From Ptiloglossa arizonensis (Eukaryota; Arthropoda; Insecta; Hymenoptera; Colletidae), in assembly GCF_051014685.1 (NCBI RefSeq), contig NW_027478389.1, positions 2,666,001 to 2,730,000 of the forward strand: a stretch of DNA of 64,000 bases, in the 5' to 3' direction. Under the pieces are notes generated by a model. The model was not told where the DNA came from and ran no database searches. It saw nothing but the letters and a program-made list of their open reading frames with translations. Positions 12,001 to 26,000 of this stretch are shown here, piece after piece. A program made the translations under genes and the position numbers. The stretch's first letter is position 1, and each line of letters begins with the position of its first letter.

Positions 12001-12567
12001 GGAGTTTGAAGCCAAGAAATGGTTGAGAAGGCAAGAAATTTTTCGCAATTCTGCTGCTTCAAACGCTTAACCAGAATGGCCTAGGGAAAAGATACACATA
12101 CCGTTGTAATCGGGCGAGTTTCTACTTTCAGACGCAATAGAAATTTTTGGGTAAGGTCATTCCGTTCGTGAGATATGGGAGCTTGAAGACAAGAAATGGT
12201 TGAGAAGGCAAAAAATTTTTCGCAATTATGCTGCTCCAAACGCTTAACCAGAATGGCCAAAGGAAAAAATACACATACCGTTGTAATCGGGCGAGTTTCT
12301 ACTTTCAGAAGCAACAGGAATTTTTGGGTTAGGTCAATCCGTTCGCGAGATATGGGAGTTTGAAGCCAAGAAATGGTAGAGAAGGCAAAAAATTTTTCGC
12401 AATTCTGCTGCTTCAAACTGTTAAACAGAATGGCCTAGGGAAAAAATACACATACCGTTGTAATCGTGCGAGTTTCTACTTTCAGTTACAATAGGAATTT
12501 TTGGGTTAGGTCAATCCGTACGCGAGACATGGGACTTTGAAGCTAAGAAATGGTCGAGAAGACAACA
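9030..12567 (+). repeat. Higher-order repeat unit L4, 20 monomers (3538 bp)
   Basis: Delimited by class X monomers (GGGCTAGGG at 9071 and 12609). It contains a Y/C chimera at about 9206-9382, followed by B', D', C, B/E, I/C, B, E2, G, H, E2-like, F, C, B/E, a G/F chimera, a C/B chimera, then the E, G and I variants with GTTCGTGAG, GGCCAAAGG and CCGTACGCGAG. Two single-base losses, near 9135 and 9785, make it 3538 instead of 3540 bp. Confidence 0.82.
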
Positions 12568-14310
12568 AATTTTTCGCAATTCTGCTGCTCCAAACGCTTA
12601 ACCAGAATGGGCTAGGGAAAAAATACACATACCGTTGTAATCGGGCGAGTTTCTAGTTTCAGACGAAATAGGAATTTTTGGGTTAGGTCAAACCGTTCGC
12701 GAGATATGGGAGTTTGAAGCCAAGAAATGGTTGAGAAGGCAAAAAATTTTTCGCAATTCTGGTGCTCCAAACGCTTAACCAGAATGGCCCAGGGAAAAAA
12801 TACACATACCGTTGTAATCGGGCGAGTCTCTACTTTCAGATGCAATAGGAATTTTTGGGTTAGGTCAATCCGTTCGCGAGATATGGGTGTTTGTAGCCAA
12901 GAAATGGTTGAGAAGGCAAAAAATTTTTCGCAATTCTGCTGCTCCAAACGCTTAACCAGAATGGCCTAAGGGAAGAATACACATACTGTTGTAATCGGGC
13001 GAGTTTCTACTTCCAGATGCAACAGGAATTTTTGGGTTAGGTCAATCCGTTCGCGAGATATGGGAGTTTGAAGCCGAGAAATGGTTGACAAGACAACAAA
13101 TTTCTCGCACTTCTGCTGCTTCAAACGCTTAACCAGAATGGCCTAGGGAAAAGATACACATACCGTTGTAATCGTGCGAGTTTCTACTTTCAGATGCAAT
13201 AGGAATTTTTGGATTAGGTCAATCCGTTCGCGAGATATGGGAGTTTGAAGCCAAGAAATGGTTGAGAAGGCAACAAATTTTTCGCAATTCCGCTGCTTCA
13301 AACGGTTAAACAGAATGGCCTAGGGAAAAAATACACATACCGTTGTAATCGGGCGAGCTTCTACTTTCACTTACAATAGGAATTTTTGGGTTAGGTCAAT
13401 CTGTTCGCGAGATATGGGAGTTTGAAACCAAGAAATGGTTGAGAAGGCAAAAAATTTTTCGCAATTCTGCTGCTCCAAACGCTTAACCAGAATGGCCTAG
13501 GGAAAAAATACACATACCGTTGTAATCGGGCGAGCTTCTACTTTCACTTGCAATAGGAATTTTTGGGTTAGCTCAATCTGTTCGCGAGATATGGGACTTT
13601 GAAGCTAAGAAATGGTTGAGAAGACAACAAATTTTTCGCAATTCTGCTGCTTCAAACGCTTAACCAGAGTGGCCTAGGCAAAAGATACACATACCGTTGT
13701 AATCGGGCGAGTTTCTACTTTCAGACGCAATAGGAATTTTTGGGTAAGGTCATTCCGTTCGCGAGATATGGGAGTTTGAAGACAAGAAATGGTTGAGAAG
13801 GCAAAAAATTTTTCGCAATTATGCTTCTCCAAACGCTTAACCAGAATGGCCTAAGGAAAAAATACACATACCGTTGTAATCGGGCGAGTTTCTACTTTCA
13901 GAAGCAAGAGGAATTTTTGGGTTAGGTCAATCCGTTCGCGAGATATGGGAGTTTGAAGCCAAGAAATGGTAGAGAAGGCAAAAAATTTTTCACAATTATG
14001 CTGCTCCAAACGCTTAACCAGAATGGCCTAAGGAAAAAATACACATACCGTTGTAATCGGGCGAGTTTCTACTTTCAGAAGCAACAGGAATTTTTGGGTT
14101 AGGTCAATCCGATCGCGAGATATGGGAGTGTGAAGCCAAGAAATGGTAGAGAAGGCAAAAAATTTTTCACAATTCTGCTGCTTCAAACGCTTAACCAGAA
14201 TGGCCTAGGGAAAAGATACACATACCGTTGTAATCGTGCGAGTTTCTACTTTCAGATGCAATAGGAATTTTTGGATTAGGTCAATCCGTTCGCGAGATAT
14301 GGGAGTTTGA
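11378..14310 (+). repeat. 2.9-kb duplicated block, copy 1
   Basis: Matches about 16510-19442 at a constant 5132-bp offset. Shared private variants include AAGTTTCTCGC (11859 and 16991), GAGCTTGAAGACAAG, TTCTAGTTTCAG and GGGAGTGTGAAG (near 14125 and 19257). The match is interrupted near 13250-13300, where one copy has CAATTCCGCTGCTTCAAACGG and the other has CACAATTATGCTGCTCC, resembling a short gene-conversion patch. Boundaries are approximate because all surrounding DNA is related. Confidence 0.8.
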
Positions 14311-17300
14311 AACCAAGAAATGGTTGAGAAGGCAAAAAATTTTTCGCAATTCTGCTGCTCCAAACGCTTAACCAGAATGGCCTAGGGAAAAAATACACAT
14401 ACCGTTGTAATCGGGCGAGCTTCTACTTTCACTTGCAATAGGAATTTTTGGGTTAGCTCAATCTGTTCGCGAGATATGGGACTTTGAAGCTAAGAAATGG
14501 TTGAGAAGACAACAAATTTTTCGCAATTCTGCTGCTCCAATCGCTTATCCAGAATGGGCTAGGGAAAAAATACACATACCTTTGTAATCGGGCGAGTTTC
14601 TACTTTCAGACGCAACAGGAATTTTTGGGTTAGGTCAATCCGTTCGCGAGATATGGAGTTTGAAGCCGAGAAATGGTTGACAAGACAACAAATTTCTCGC
14701 ACTTCTGCTGCTCCAATCGCTTAACCAGAATGGCCTAGGGGAAAAATACAAGTACCGTTGTAATCGGGCGAGTTTCTACTTTCAAATGCAATAGGAATTT
14801 TTGGGTTAGGTCAATCCGTTCGCGAGATATGGGAGTTTGAAGCTAAGAAATGGTTGAGAAGACAATAAATTTTTCGCAATTCTGCTGCTCCAAACGCTTA
14901 ACCTGAATGGCCTAGGGAAAAAATACGCATACCGTTGTAATCGGGCCAGATTCTACTTTCAGATGCGACAGGAATTCTTGGGTTAGGTCAATCCGTTCGC
15001 GATATATGGGAGTTTGAAGCTAAGAAATGGTTGAGAAGGCAAAAAATTTTTCGCAATTCTGCTGCTTCAAAGGCTTAACCAGAATGGCCTACGGAAAAGA
15101 TACACATACCGTTGTAATCGGGCGAGTTTCGACTTTCAGACGCAATAGGAATTTTTGGGTTAGGTCAATCCGTTCGCGAGATATGGGAGTTTGAAGACAA
15201 GAAATGGTTGAAAAGGCAAAAAATTTTTCGCAATTATGCTGCTCCAAACGCTGAACCAGAATGGCCTAAGGAAAAAATACACATACCGTTGTAATCGGGC
15301 GAGTTTCTACTTTCAGAAGCAACAGGAATTTTTGGGTTAGGTCAATCCGTTCGCGAGACATGGGACTTTGAAGCTAAGAAATGGTCGAGAAGACAACAAA
15401 TTTTTCGCAATTCTGCTGCTCCAAACGCTTAACCAGAATGGGCTAGGGAAAAAATACATATACCGTTGTAATCGTGCGACTTTCTACTTTCAGTTACAAT
15501 AGGAATTTTTGGGTTAGGTCAATCCGTTCGCGAGACATGGGACTTTGAAGCTAAGAAATGGTCGAGAAGGCAACAAATTTTTCGCAATTCTGCTGCTTCA
15601 AACGCTTAACCAGAATGGCCTAGGGAAAAGATACACATACCGTTGTAATCGTGCGAGTTTCTACTTTCAGATGCAATAGGAATTTTTGGATTAGGTCAAT
15701 CCGTTCGCGAGATATGGGAGTTTGAAACCAAGAAATGGTTGAGAAGGCAAAAAATTTTTCGCAATTCTGCTGCTCCAAACGCTTAACCAGAATGGCCTAG
15801 GGAAAAAATACACATACCGTTGTAATCGGGCGAGCTTCTACTTTCACTTGCAATAGGAATTTTTGGGTTAGCTCAATCTGTTCGCGAGATATGGGACTTT
15901 GAAGCTAAGAAATGGTTGAGAAGACAACAAATTTTTCGCAATTCTGCTGCTCCAATCGCTTATCCAGAATGGGCTAGGGAAAAAATACACATACCTTTGT
16001 AATCGGGCGAGTTTCTACTTTCAGACGCAACAGGAATTTTTGGGTTAGGTCAATCCGTTCGCGAGATATGGGAGTTTGAAGCCGAGAAATGGTTGACAAG
16101 ACAACAAATTTCTCGCACTTCTGCTGCTCCAATCGCTTAACCAGAATGGCCTAGGGGAAAAATACAAGTACCGTTGTAATCGGGCGAGTTTCTACTTTCA
16201 AATGCAATAGGAATTTTTGGGTTAGGTCAATCCGTTCGCGAGATATGGGAGTTTGAAGCTAAGAAATGGTTGAGAAGACAATAAATTTTTCGCAATTCTG
16301 CTGCTCCAAACGCTTAACCTGAATGGCCTAGGGAAAAAATACGCATACCGTTGTAATCGGGCCAGATTCTACTTTCAGATGCGACAGGAATTCTTGGGTT
16401 AGGTCAATCCGTTCGCGAGATATGGGAGTTTGAAGCCAAGAAATGGTTGAGAAGGCAAAAAATTTTTCGCAATTCTGCTGCTTCAAACGCTTAACCAGAA
16501 TGGCCTAGGGGAAAAATACAAGTACCGTTGTAATCGGGCGAGTTTCTACTTTCAAATGCAATAGGAATTTTTGGGTAAGGTCAATCCGTTCGCGAGATAT
16601 GGGAGTTTGAAGCTAAGAAATGGTTGAGAAGACAACAAATTTTTCGCAATTCTGCTGCTCCAAACGCTTAACCTGAATGGCCTAGGGAAAAAATACGCAT
16701 ACCGTTGTAATCGGGCCAGATTCTACTTTCAGACGCAATAGGAATTTTTGGGTAAGGTCATTCCGTTCGCGAGATATGGGAGTTTGAAGACAAGAAATGG
16801 TTGAGAAGGCAAAAAATTTTTCGCAATTATGCTGCTCCAAACGCTTAACCAGAATGGCCTAAGGAAAAAATACACATACCGTTGTAATCGGGCGAGTTTC
16901 TACTTTCAGACGCAACAGGAATTTTAGGGTTAGGTCAATCCGTTCGCGAGATATGGGAGTTTGATGCCGAGAAATGGTTGACAAGACAACAAGTTTCTCG
17001 CAATTCTGCTGCTCCAAACGCTTAACCTGAATGGCCTAGGGAAAAAATACGCATACCGTTGTAATCGGGCCAGATTCTACTTTCAGATGCGACAGGAATT
17101 CTTGGGTTAGGTCAATCCGTTCGCGAGATATGGGAGTTTGAAGCCAAGAAATGGTTGAGAAGGCAAGAAATTTTTCGCAATTCTGCTGCTTCAAACGCTT
17201 AACCAGAATGGCCTAGGGAAAAGATACACATACCGTTGTAATCGGGCGAGTTTCTACTTTCAGACGCAATAGAAATTTTTGGGTAAGGTCATTCCGTTCG

Positions 17301-17699
17301 TGAGATATGGGAGCTTGAAGACAAGAAATGGTTGAGAAGGCAAAAAATTTTTCGCAATTATGCTGCTCCAAACGCTTAACCAGAATGGCCTAAGGAAAAA
17401 ATACACATACCGTTGTAATCGGGCGAGTTTCTACTTTCAGAAGCAACAGGAATTTTTGGGTTAGGTCAATCCGTTCGCGAGATATGGGAGTTTGAAGCCA
17501 AGAAATGGTAGAGAAGGCAAAAAATTTTTCGCAATTCTGCTGCTTCAAACTGTTAAACAGAATGGCCTAGGGAAAAAATACACATACCGTTGTAATCGTG
17601 CGAGTTTCTACTTTCAGTTACAATAGGAATTTTTGGGTTAGGTCAATCCGTACGCGAGACATGGGACTTTGAAGCTAAGAAATGGTCGAGAAGACAACA
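12568..17699 (+). repeat. Higher-order repeat unit L5, 29 monomers (5132 bp)
   Basis: Delimited by X monomers with the extra variant TTCTAGTTTCAGACG (GGGCTAGGG at 12609 and 17741). New monomer types appear: one with GAGCTTCTACTTTCACTT and TTAGCTCAATCTG, and one (W) with CCAATCGCTTATCCAG and CATACCTTTG at about 14539 and 15955. A missing G in GATATGGAG near 14655 gives the one-base shortfall from 29 x 177. The unit contains a direct 8-monomer duplication, described separately. Confidence 0.83.
14186..17000 (+). repeat. Eight-monomer tandem duplication (1415-bp step)
   Basis: The series beginning with GGAAAAGATACACATACC and CGTGCGAG at about 14186 restarts at about 15601. It covers the GAGCTTCTACTTTCACTTGC monomer, W, C and a class B monomer with the private variant GACAATAAATTTTTCGC (14864 and 16279). 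W-monomer landmarks at 14556 and 15971 give an exact 1415-bp offset. The second copy diverges at about 16.5 kb, where it switches into a class C tail. Confidence 0.82.
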
Positions 17700-19442
17700 A
17701 ATTTTTCGCAATTCTGCTGCTCCAAACGCTTAACCAGAATGGGCTAGGGAAAAAATACACATACCGTTGTAATCGGGCGAGTTTCTAGTTTCAGACGAAA
17801 TAGGAATTTTTGGGTTAGGTCAAACCGTTCGCGAGATATGGGAGTTTGAAGCCAAGAAATGGTTGAGAAGGCAAAAAATTTTTCGCAATTCTGGTGCTCC
17901 AAACGCTTAACCAGAATGGCCCAGGGAAAAAATACACATACCGTTGTAATCGAGCGAGTCTCTACTTTCAGATGCAATAGGAATTTTTTGGTTAGGTCAA
18001 TCCGTTCGCGAGATATGGGTGTTTGTAGCCAAGAAATGGTTGAGAAGGCAAAAAATTTTTCGCAATTCTGCTGCTCCAAACGCTTAACCAGAATGGCCTA
18101 AGGGAAGAATACACATACCGTTGTAATCGGGCGAGTTTCTACTTCCAGATGCAACAGGAATTTTTGGGTTAGGTCAATCCGTTCGCGAGATATGGGAGTT
18201 TGAAGCCGAGAAATGGTTGACAAGACAACAAATTTCTCGCACTTCTGCTGCTTCAAACGCTTAACCAGAATGGCCTAGGGAAAAGATACACATACCGTTG
18301 TAATCGTGCGAGTTTCTACTTTCAGATGCAATAGGAATTTTTGGATTAGGTCAATCCGTTCGCGAGATATGGGAGTTTGAGGCCAAGAAATGGTACAGAA
18401 GGCAAAAAATTTTTCACAATTATGCTGCTCCAAACGCTTAACCAGAATGGCCTAGGGAAAAAATACACATACCGTTGTAATCGGGCGAGCTTCTACTTTC
18501 ACTTACAATAGGAATTTTTGGGTTAGGTCAATCTGTTCGCGAGATATGGGAGTTTGAAACCAAGAAATGGTTGAGAAGGCAAAAAATTTTTCGCAATTCT
18601 GCTGCTCCAAACGCTTAACCAGAATGGCCTAGGGAAAAAATACACATACCGTTGTAATCGGGCGAGCTTCTACTTTCACTTGCAATAGGAATTTTTGGGT
18701 TAGCTCAATCTGTTCGCGAGATATGGGAGTTTGAAGCTAAGAAATGGTTGAGAAGACAACAAATTTTTCGCAATTCTGCTGCTTCAAACGCTTAACCAGA
18801 GTGGCCTAGGCAAAAGATACACATACCGTTGTAATCGGGCGAGTTTCTACTTTCAGACGCAATAGGAATTTTTGGGTAAGGTCATTCCGTTCGCGAGATA
18901 TGGGAGTTTGAAGACAAGAAATGGTTGAGAAGGCAAAAAATTTTTCGCAATTATGCTTCTCCAAACGCTTAACCAGAATGGCCTAAGGAAAAAATACACA
19001 TACCGTTGTAATCGGGCGAGTTTCTACTTTCAGAAGCAAGAGGAATTTTTGGGTTAAGTCAATCCGTTCGCGAGATATGGGAGTTTGAAGCCAAGAAATG
19101 GTAGAGAAGGCAAAAAATTTTTCACAATTATGCTGCTCCAAACGCTTAACCAGAATGGCCTAAGGAAAAAATACACATACCGTTGTAATCGGGCGAGTTT
19201 CTACTTTCAGAAGCAACAGGAATTTTTGGGTTAGGTCAATCCGTTCGCGAGATATGGGAGTGTGAAGCCAAGAAATGGTAGAGAAGGCAAAAAATTTTTC
19301 ACAATTCTGCTGCTTCAAACGCTTAACCAGAATGGCCTAGGGAAAAGATACACATACCGTTGTAATCGTGCGAGTTTCTACTTTCAGATGCAATAGGAAT
19401 TTTTGGATTAGGTCAATCCGTTCGCGAGATATGGGAGTTTGA
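16510..19442 (+). repeat. 2.9-kb duplicated block, copy 2
   Basis: Partner of the block at about 11378-14310. Beyond its right end the pairing continues at a longer offset of 5309 bp (14309 with 19618, up to about 15.59 and 20.90 kb), because this copy has one additional monomer at about 19.44-19.62 kb. The shift by exactly one monomer is what unequal exchange in register would produce. Confidence 0.78.
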
Positions 19443-22400
19443 AGCCAAGAAATGGTTGAGAAGGCAAAAAATTTTTCGCAATTCCGCTGCTTCAAACGGT
19501 TAAACAGAATGGCCTAGGGAAAAAATACACATACCGTTGTAATCGGGCGAGCTTCTACTTTCACTTACAATAGGAATTTTTGGGTTAGGTCAATCTGTTC
19601 GCGAGATATGGGAGTTTGAAACCAAGAAATGGTTGAGAAGGCAAAAAAATTTTCGCAATTCTGCTGCTCCAAACGCTTAACCAGAATGGCCTTGGGAAAA
19701 AATACACATACCGTTGTAATCGGGCGAGCTTCTACTTTCACTTGCAATAGGAATTTTTGGGTTAGCTCAATCTGTTCGCGAGATATGGGACTTTGAAGCT
19801 AAGAAATGGTTGAGAAGACAACAAATTTTTCGCAATTCTGCTGCTCCAATCGCTTATCCAGAATGGGCTAGGGAAAAAAAAAACATACCTTTGTAATCGG
19901 GCGAGTTTCTACTTTCAGACGCAACAGGAATTTTTGGGTTAGGTCAATCCGTTCGCGAGATATGGGAGTTTGAAGCCGAGAAATGGTTGACAAGACAACA
20001 AATTTCTCGCACTTCTGCTGCTCCAATCGCTTAACCAGAATGGCCTAGGGGAAAAATACAAGTACCGTTGTAATCGGGCGAGTTTCTACTTTCAAATGCA
20101 ATAGGAATTTTTGGGTTAGGTCAATCCGTTCGCGAGATATGGGAGTTTGAAGCTAAGAAATGGTTGAGAAGACAATAAATTTTTCGCAATTCTGCTGCTC
20201 CAAACGCTTAACCTGATTGGCCTAGGGAAAAAATACGCATACCGTTGTAATCGGGCCAGATTCTACTTTCAGATGCGACAGGAATTCTTGGGTTAGGTCA
20301 ATCCGTTCGCGAGATATGGGAGTTTGAAGCCAAGAAATGGTTGAGAAGGCAAAAAATTTTTCGCAATTCTGCTGCTTCAAACGCTTAACCAGAATGGCCT
20401 AAGGAAAAGATACACATACCGTTGTAATCGGGCGAGTTTCGACTTTCAGACGCAATAGGAATTTTTGGGTTAGGTCAATCCGTTCGCGAGATATGGGAGT
20501 TTGAAGACAAGAAATGGTTGAAAAGGCAAAAAATTTTTCGCAATTATGCTGCTCCAAACGCTGAACCAGAATGGCCTAAGGAAAAAATACACATACCGTT
20601 GTAATCGGGCGAGTTTCTACTTTCAGAAGCAACAGGAATTTTTGGGTTAGGTCAATCCGTTCGCGAGACATGGGACTTTGAAGCTAAGAAATGGTCGAGA
20701 AGACAACAAATTTTTCGCAATTCTGCTGCTCCAAACGCTTAACCAGAATGGGCTAGGGAAAAAATACACATACCGTTGTAATCGTGCGACTTTCTACTTT
20801 CAGTTACAATAGGAATTTTTGGGTTAGGTAAATCCGTTCGCGAGACATGGGACTTTGAAGCTAAGAAATGGTCGAGAAGGCAACAAATTTTTCGCAATTC
20901 TGCTGCTCCAAACGCTTAACCTGAATGGCCTAGGGAAAAAATACGCATACCGTTGTAATCGGGCCAGATTCTACTTTCAGATGCGACAGGAATTCTTGGG
21001 TTAGGTCAATCCGTTCGCGAGATATGGGAGTTTGAAGCCAAGAAATGGTTGAGAAGGCAAAAAATTTTTCGCAATTCTGCTGCTTCAAACGCTTAACCAG
21101 AATGGCCTAGGGAAAAAATACACATACCGTTGTAATCGGGCGAGTTTCTACTTTCAGAAGCAACAGGAATTTTTGGGTTAGGTCAATCCGTTCGCGAGAC
21201 ATGGGACTTTGAAGCTAAGAAATGGTCGAGAAGACAACAAATTTTTCGCAATTCTGCTGCTCCAAACGCTTAACCAGAATGGGCTAGGGAAAAAATACAC
21301 ATACCGTTGTAATCGGGCGAGTTTCTACTTTCCGACGCAACAGGAATTTTTGGGTTAGGTCAAACCGTTCGCGAGATATGGGGGTTTGAAGCCAAGAAAT
21401 GGTAGAGAAGGCAAAAAATTTTTCACCATTCTGCTGCTCCAAACGCTTAACCAGAATGGCCTAGGGAAAAAATACACATACCGTTATAATCGGGCGAGTT
21501 TCTACTTTCAGATGCAATAGGAATTTTTGGGTTAGGTCAATCCGTTCGCGAGATATGGGAGTTTGAAGCCAAGAAATGGTTGAGAAGGCAAAAAATTTTT
21601 CGCAATTATGCTTCTCCAAACGCTTAACCAGAATGGCCTAAGGAAAAAATTCACATACCGTTGTAATCGGGCGAGTTTCTACTTTCAGAAGCAAGAGGAA
21701 TTTTTGGGTTAGGTCAAACCGTTCGCGAGATATGGGAGTTTGAAGCCAAGAAATGGTTGAGAAGGCAAAAAATTTTTCGCAATTCTGGTGCTCCAAACAC
21801 TTAACCAGAATGGCCCAGGGAAAAAATACACATACCGCTGTAATCGGGCGAGTCTCTACTTTCAGATGCAATAGGAATTTTTGGGTTAGGTCAATCCGTT
21901 CGCGAGATATGGGTGTTTGAAGCCAAGAAATGGTTGAGAAGGCAAAAAATTTTTCGCAATTATGCTGCTCCAAACGCTTAACCAGAATGGCCTATGGAAA
22001 AAATACACATACCGTTGTAATCGGGCGAGTTTCTACTTTCAGAAGCAACAGGAATTTTTGGGTTCGGTCAATCCGTTCGCGAGATATGGGAGTGTGAAGC
22101 CAAGAAATGGTAGAGAAGGCAAAAAATTTTTCACAATTCTGCTGCTCCAAACGCTTAACCAGAATGGCCTAGGGAAAAAATACACATACCGTTATAATCG
22201 GGCGAGTTTCTACTTTCAGATGCAATAGGAATTCTTGGGTTGGGTCAATCCGTTCGCGAGATATGGGAGTTTGGAGCCAAGAAATGGTTGAGAAGGCAAG
22301 AAATTTTTCGCAATTCTGCTGCTTCAAACGCTTAACCAGAATGGCCTAGGGAAAAGATACACATACCGTTGTAATCGGGCGAGTTTCTACTTTCAGACGC

Positions 22401-23009
22401 AATAGGAATTTTTGGGTAAGGTCATTCCGTTCGCGAGATATGGGAGTTTGAAGACAAGAAATGGTTGAGAAGGCAAAAAATTTTTCGCAATTATGCTGCT
22501 CCAAACGCTTAACCAGAATGGCCTAAGGAAAAAATACACATACCGTTGTAATCGGGCGAGTTTCTACTTTCAGAAGCAAGAGGAATTTTTGGGTTAGGTC
22601 AATCCGTTCCCGAGATATGGGAGTTTGAAGCCAAGAAATGGTAGAGAAGGCAAAAAATTTTTCACAATTCTGCTGCTCCAAACGCTTAACCAGAATGGCC
22701 TAGGGAAAAAATACACATACCGTTATAATCGGGCGAGTTTCTACTTTCAGATGCAATAGGAATTTTTGGATTAAGTCAATCCGTTCGCGAGATATGGGAG
22801 TTTGAAGCCAAGAAATGGTTGAGAAGGCAAAAAATTTTTCGCAATTCCGCTGCTTCAAACGGTTAAACAGAATGGCCTAGGGAAAAAATACACATACCGT
22901 TGTAATCGTGCGAGTTTCTACTTTCAGTTACAATAGGAATTTTTGGGTTAGGTCAATCCGTTCGCGAGACATGGGACTTTGAAGCTAAGAAATGGTCGAG
23001 AAGACAACA
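17700..23009 (+). repeat. Higher-order repeat unit L6, 30 monomers (5310 bp)
   Basis: Delimited by class X landmarks at 17741 and 23051, exactly 30 x 177 bp apart. Its first half follows unit L5 closely. Its second half (about 20.9-23.0 kb) is a different arrangement including an X variant with TTTCCGACGCAACAGG at about 21.3 kb and repeated G and H monomers with CGTTATAATCGGG. Monomer W lies at about 19.85 kb and again beyond the unit at about 23.92 kb, 23 monomers apart. Confidence 0.8.
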
Positions 23010-26000
23010 AATTTTTCGCAATTCTGCTGCTCCAAACGCTTGACCAGAATGGGCTAGGGAAAAAATACACATACCGTTGTAATCGGGCGAGTTTCTACTT
23101 TCAGACGAAACAGGAATTTTTGGGTTAGGTCAAACCGTTCGCGAGATATGGGAGTTTGAAGCCAAGAAATAGTTGAGAAGGCAAAAAATTTTTCGCAATT
23201 CCGCTGCTTCAAACGGTTAACCAGAATGGGGTAGGGAAAAAATCCACATACCGTTATAATCGGGCGAGTTTCTACTTTCAGATGCAATAGGAATTCTTGG
23301 GTTAGGTCAATCCGTTCGCGAGGTATGGGAGTTTGAAGCCAAGAAATGGTTGAGAAGGCAAGAAATTTTTCGCAATTCTGCTGCTTCAAACGCTTAACCA
23401 GAATGGCCTAGGGAAAAGATACACATACCGTTGTAATCGTGCGAGTTTCTACTTTCAGATGCAATAGGAATTTTTGGATTAGGTCAATCCGTTCGCGAGA
23501 TATGGGAGTTTGAAGCCAAGAAATGGTTGAGAAGGCAAAAAATTTTTCGCAATTCCGCTGCTTCAAACGTTTAAACAGAATGGCCTAGGGAAAAAATACA
23601 CATACCGTTGTAATCGGGCGAGCTTCTACTTTCACTTACAATAGGAATTTTTGGGTTAGGTCAATCTGTTCGCGAGATATGGGAGTTTGAAACCAAGAAA
23701 TGGTTGAGAAGGCAAAAAATTTTTCGCAATTCTGCTGCTCCAAACGCTTAACCAGAATGGCCTAGGGAAAACATACGCATACCGTTGTAATCGGGCGAGC
23801 TTCTACTTTCACTTACAATAGGAATTTTTGGGTTAGCTCAATCTGTTCGCGAGATATGGGACTTTGAAGCTAAGAAATGGTTGAGAAGACAACAAATTTT
23901 TCGCAATTCTGCTGCTCCAATCGCTTATCCAGAATGGGCTAGGGAAAAAATACACATACCTTTGTAATCGGGCGAGTTTCTACTTTCAGACGCAACAGGA
24001 ATTTTTGGGTTAGGTCAATCCGTTCGCGAGATATGGGAGTTTGAAGCTAAGAAATGGTTGAGAAGACAACAAATTTTTCGCAATTATGCTGCTCCAAACG
24101 CTGAACCAGAATGGCCTAAGGAAAAAATACACATACCGTTGTAATCGGGCGAGTTTCTACTTTCAGAAGCAACAGGAATTTTTGGGTTAGGTCAATCCGT
24201 TCGCGAGACATGGGACTTTGAAGCTAAGAAATGGTTGAGAAGACAACAAATTTTTCGCAATTCTGCTGCTCCAAACGCTTAACCTGAATGGCCTAGGGAA
24301 AAAATACGCATACCGTTGTAATCGGGCCAGATTCTACTTTCAGATGCGACAGGAATTCTTGGGTTAGGTCAATCCGTTCGCGATATATGGGAGTTTGAAG
24401 CTAAGAAATGGTTGAGAAGGCAAAAAATTTTTCGCAATTCTGCTGCTTCAAAGGCTTAACCAGAATGGCCTACGGAAAAGATACACATACCGTTGTAATC
24501 GGTCGAGTTTAGACTTTCAGACGCAATAGGAATTTTTGGGTTACGTCAATCCGTTCGCGAGATATGGGAGTTTGAAGACAAGAAATGGTTGAGAAGGCAA
24601 AAAATTTTTCGCAATTATGCTGCTCCAAACGCTGAACCAGAATGGCCTAAGGAAAAAATACACATACCGTTGTAATCGGGCGAGTTTCTACTTTCAGAAG
24701 CAACAGGAATTTTTGGGTTAGGTCAATCCGTTCGCGAGACATGGGACTTTGAAGCTAAGAAATGGTCGAGAAGACAACAAATTTTTCGCAATTCTGCTGC
24801 TCCAAACGCTTAACCAGAATGGGCTAGGGAAAAAATACACATACCGTTGTAATCGGGCGAGTTTCTACTTTCCGACGCAACAGGAATTTTTGGGTTAGGT
24901 CAAACCGTTCGCGAGATATGGGAGTTTGAAGCCAAGAAATGGTAGAGAAGGCAAAAAATTTTTCACAATTCTGCTGCTCCAAACGCTTAACCAGAATGGC
25001 CTAGGGAAAAAATACACATACCGTAATAATCGGGCGACTTTCTACTTTCAGTTACAATAGGAATTTTTGGGTTAGGTCAATCCGTTCGCGAGACATGGGA
25101 CTTTGAAGCTAAGAAATGGTCGAGAAGGCAACAAATTTTTCGCAATTCTGCTGCTCCAAACGCTTAACCTGAATGGCCTAGGGGAAAAAACGCATACCGT
25201 TGTAATCGGGCCAGATTCTACTTTCAGATGCGACAGGAATTCTTGGGTTAGGTCAATCCGTTCGCGAGATATGGGAGTTTGAAGCCAAGAAATGGTTGAG
25301 AAGGCAAAAAATTTTTCGCAATTCTGCTGCTTCAAACGCTTAACCCGAATGGCCTAGGGAAAAAATACACATGCCGTTGTAATCGGGCGAGTTTCTACTT
25401 TCAGAAGCAACAGGAATTTTTGGGTTAGGTCAATCCGTTCGCGAGACATGGGACTTTGAAGCTAAGAAATGGTCGAGAAGACAACAAATTTTTCGCAATT
25501 CTGCTGCTCCAAACGCTTAACCAGAATGGGCTAGGGAAAAAATACACATACCGTTGTAATCGGGCGAGTTTCTACTTTCCGACGCAACAGGAATTTTTGG
25601 GTTAGGTCAAACCGTTCGCGAGATATGGGAGTTTGAAGCCAAGAAATGGTAGAGAAGGCAAAAAATTTTTCACAATTCTGCTGCTCCAAACGCTTAACCA
25701 GAATGGCCTAGGGAAAAAATACACATACCGTTATAATCGGGCGAGTTTCTACTTTCAGATGCAATAGGAATTTTTGGGTTAGGTCAATCATTTCGCGAGA
25801 TATGGGAGTTTGAAGCCAAGAAATGGTTGAGAAGGCAAAAAATTTTTCGCAACTCTGCTGCTTCAAACAGTTAACCAGAATGGCCTAGGGAAAAAATACA
25901 CATACCGTTGTAATCGTGCGACTTTCTACTTTCAGTTACAATAGGAATTTTTGGGTTAGGTCAATCCGTTCGCGAGACATGGGACTTTGAAGCTAAGAAA

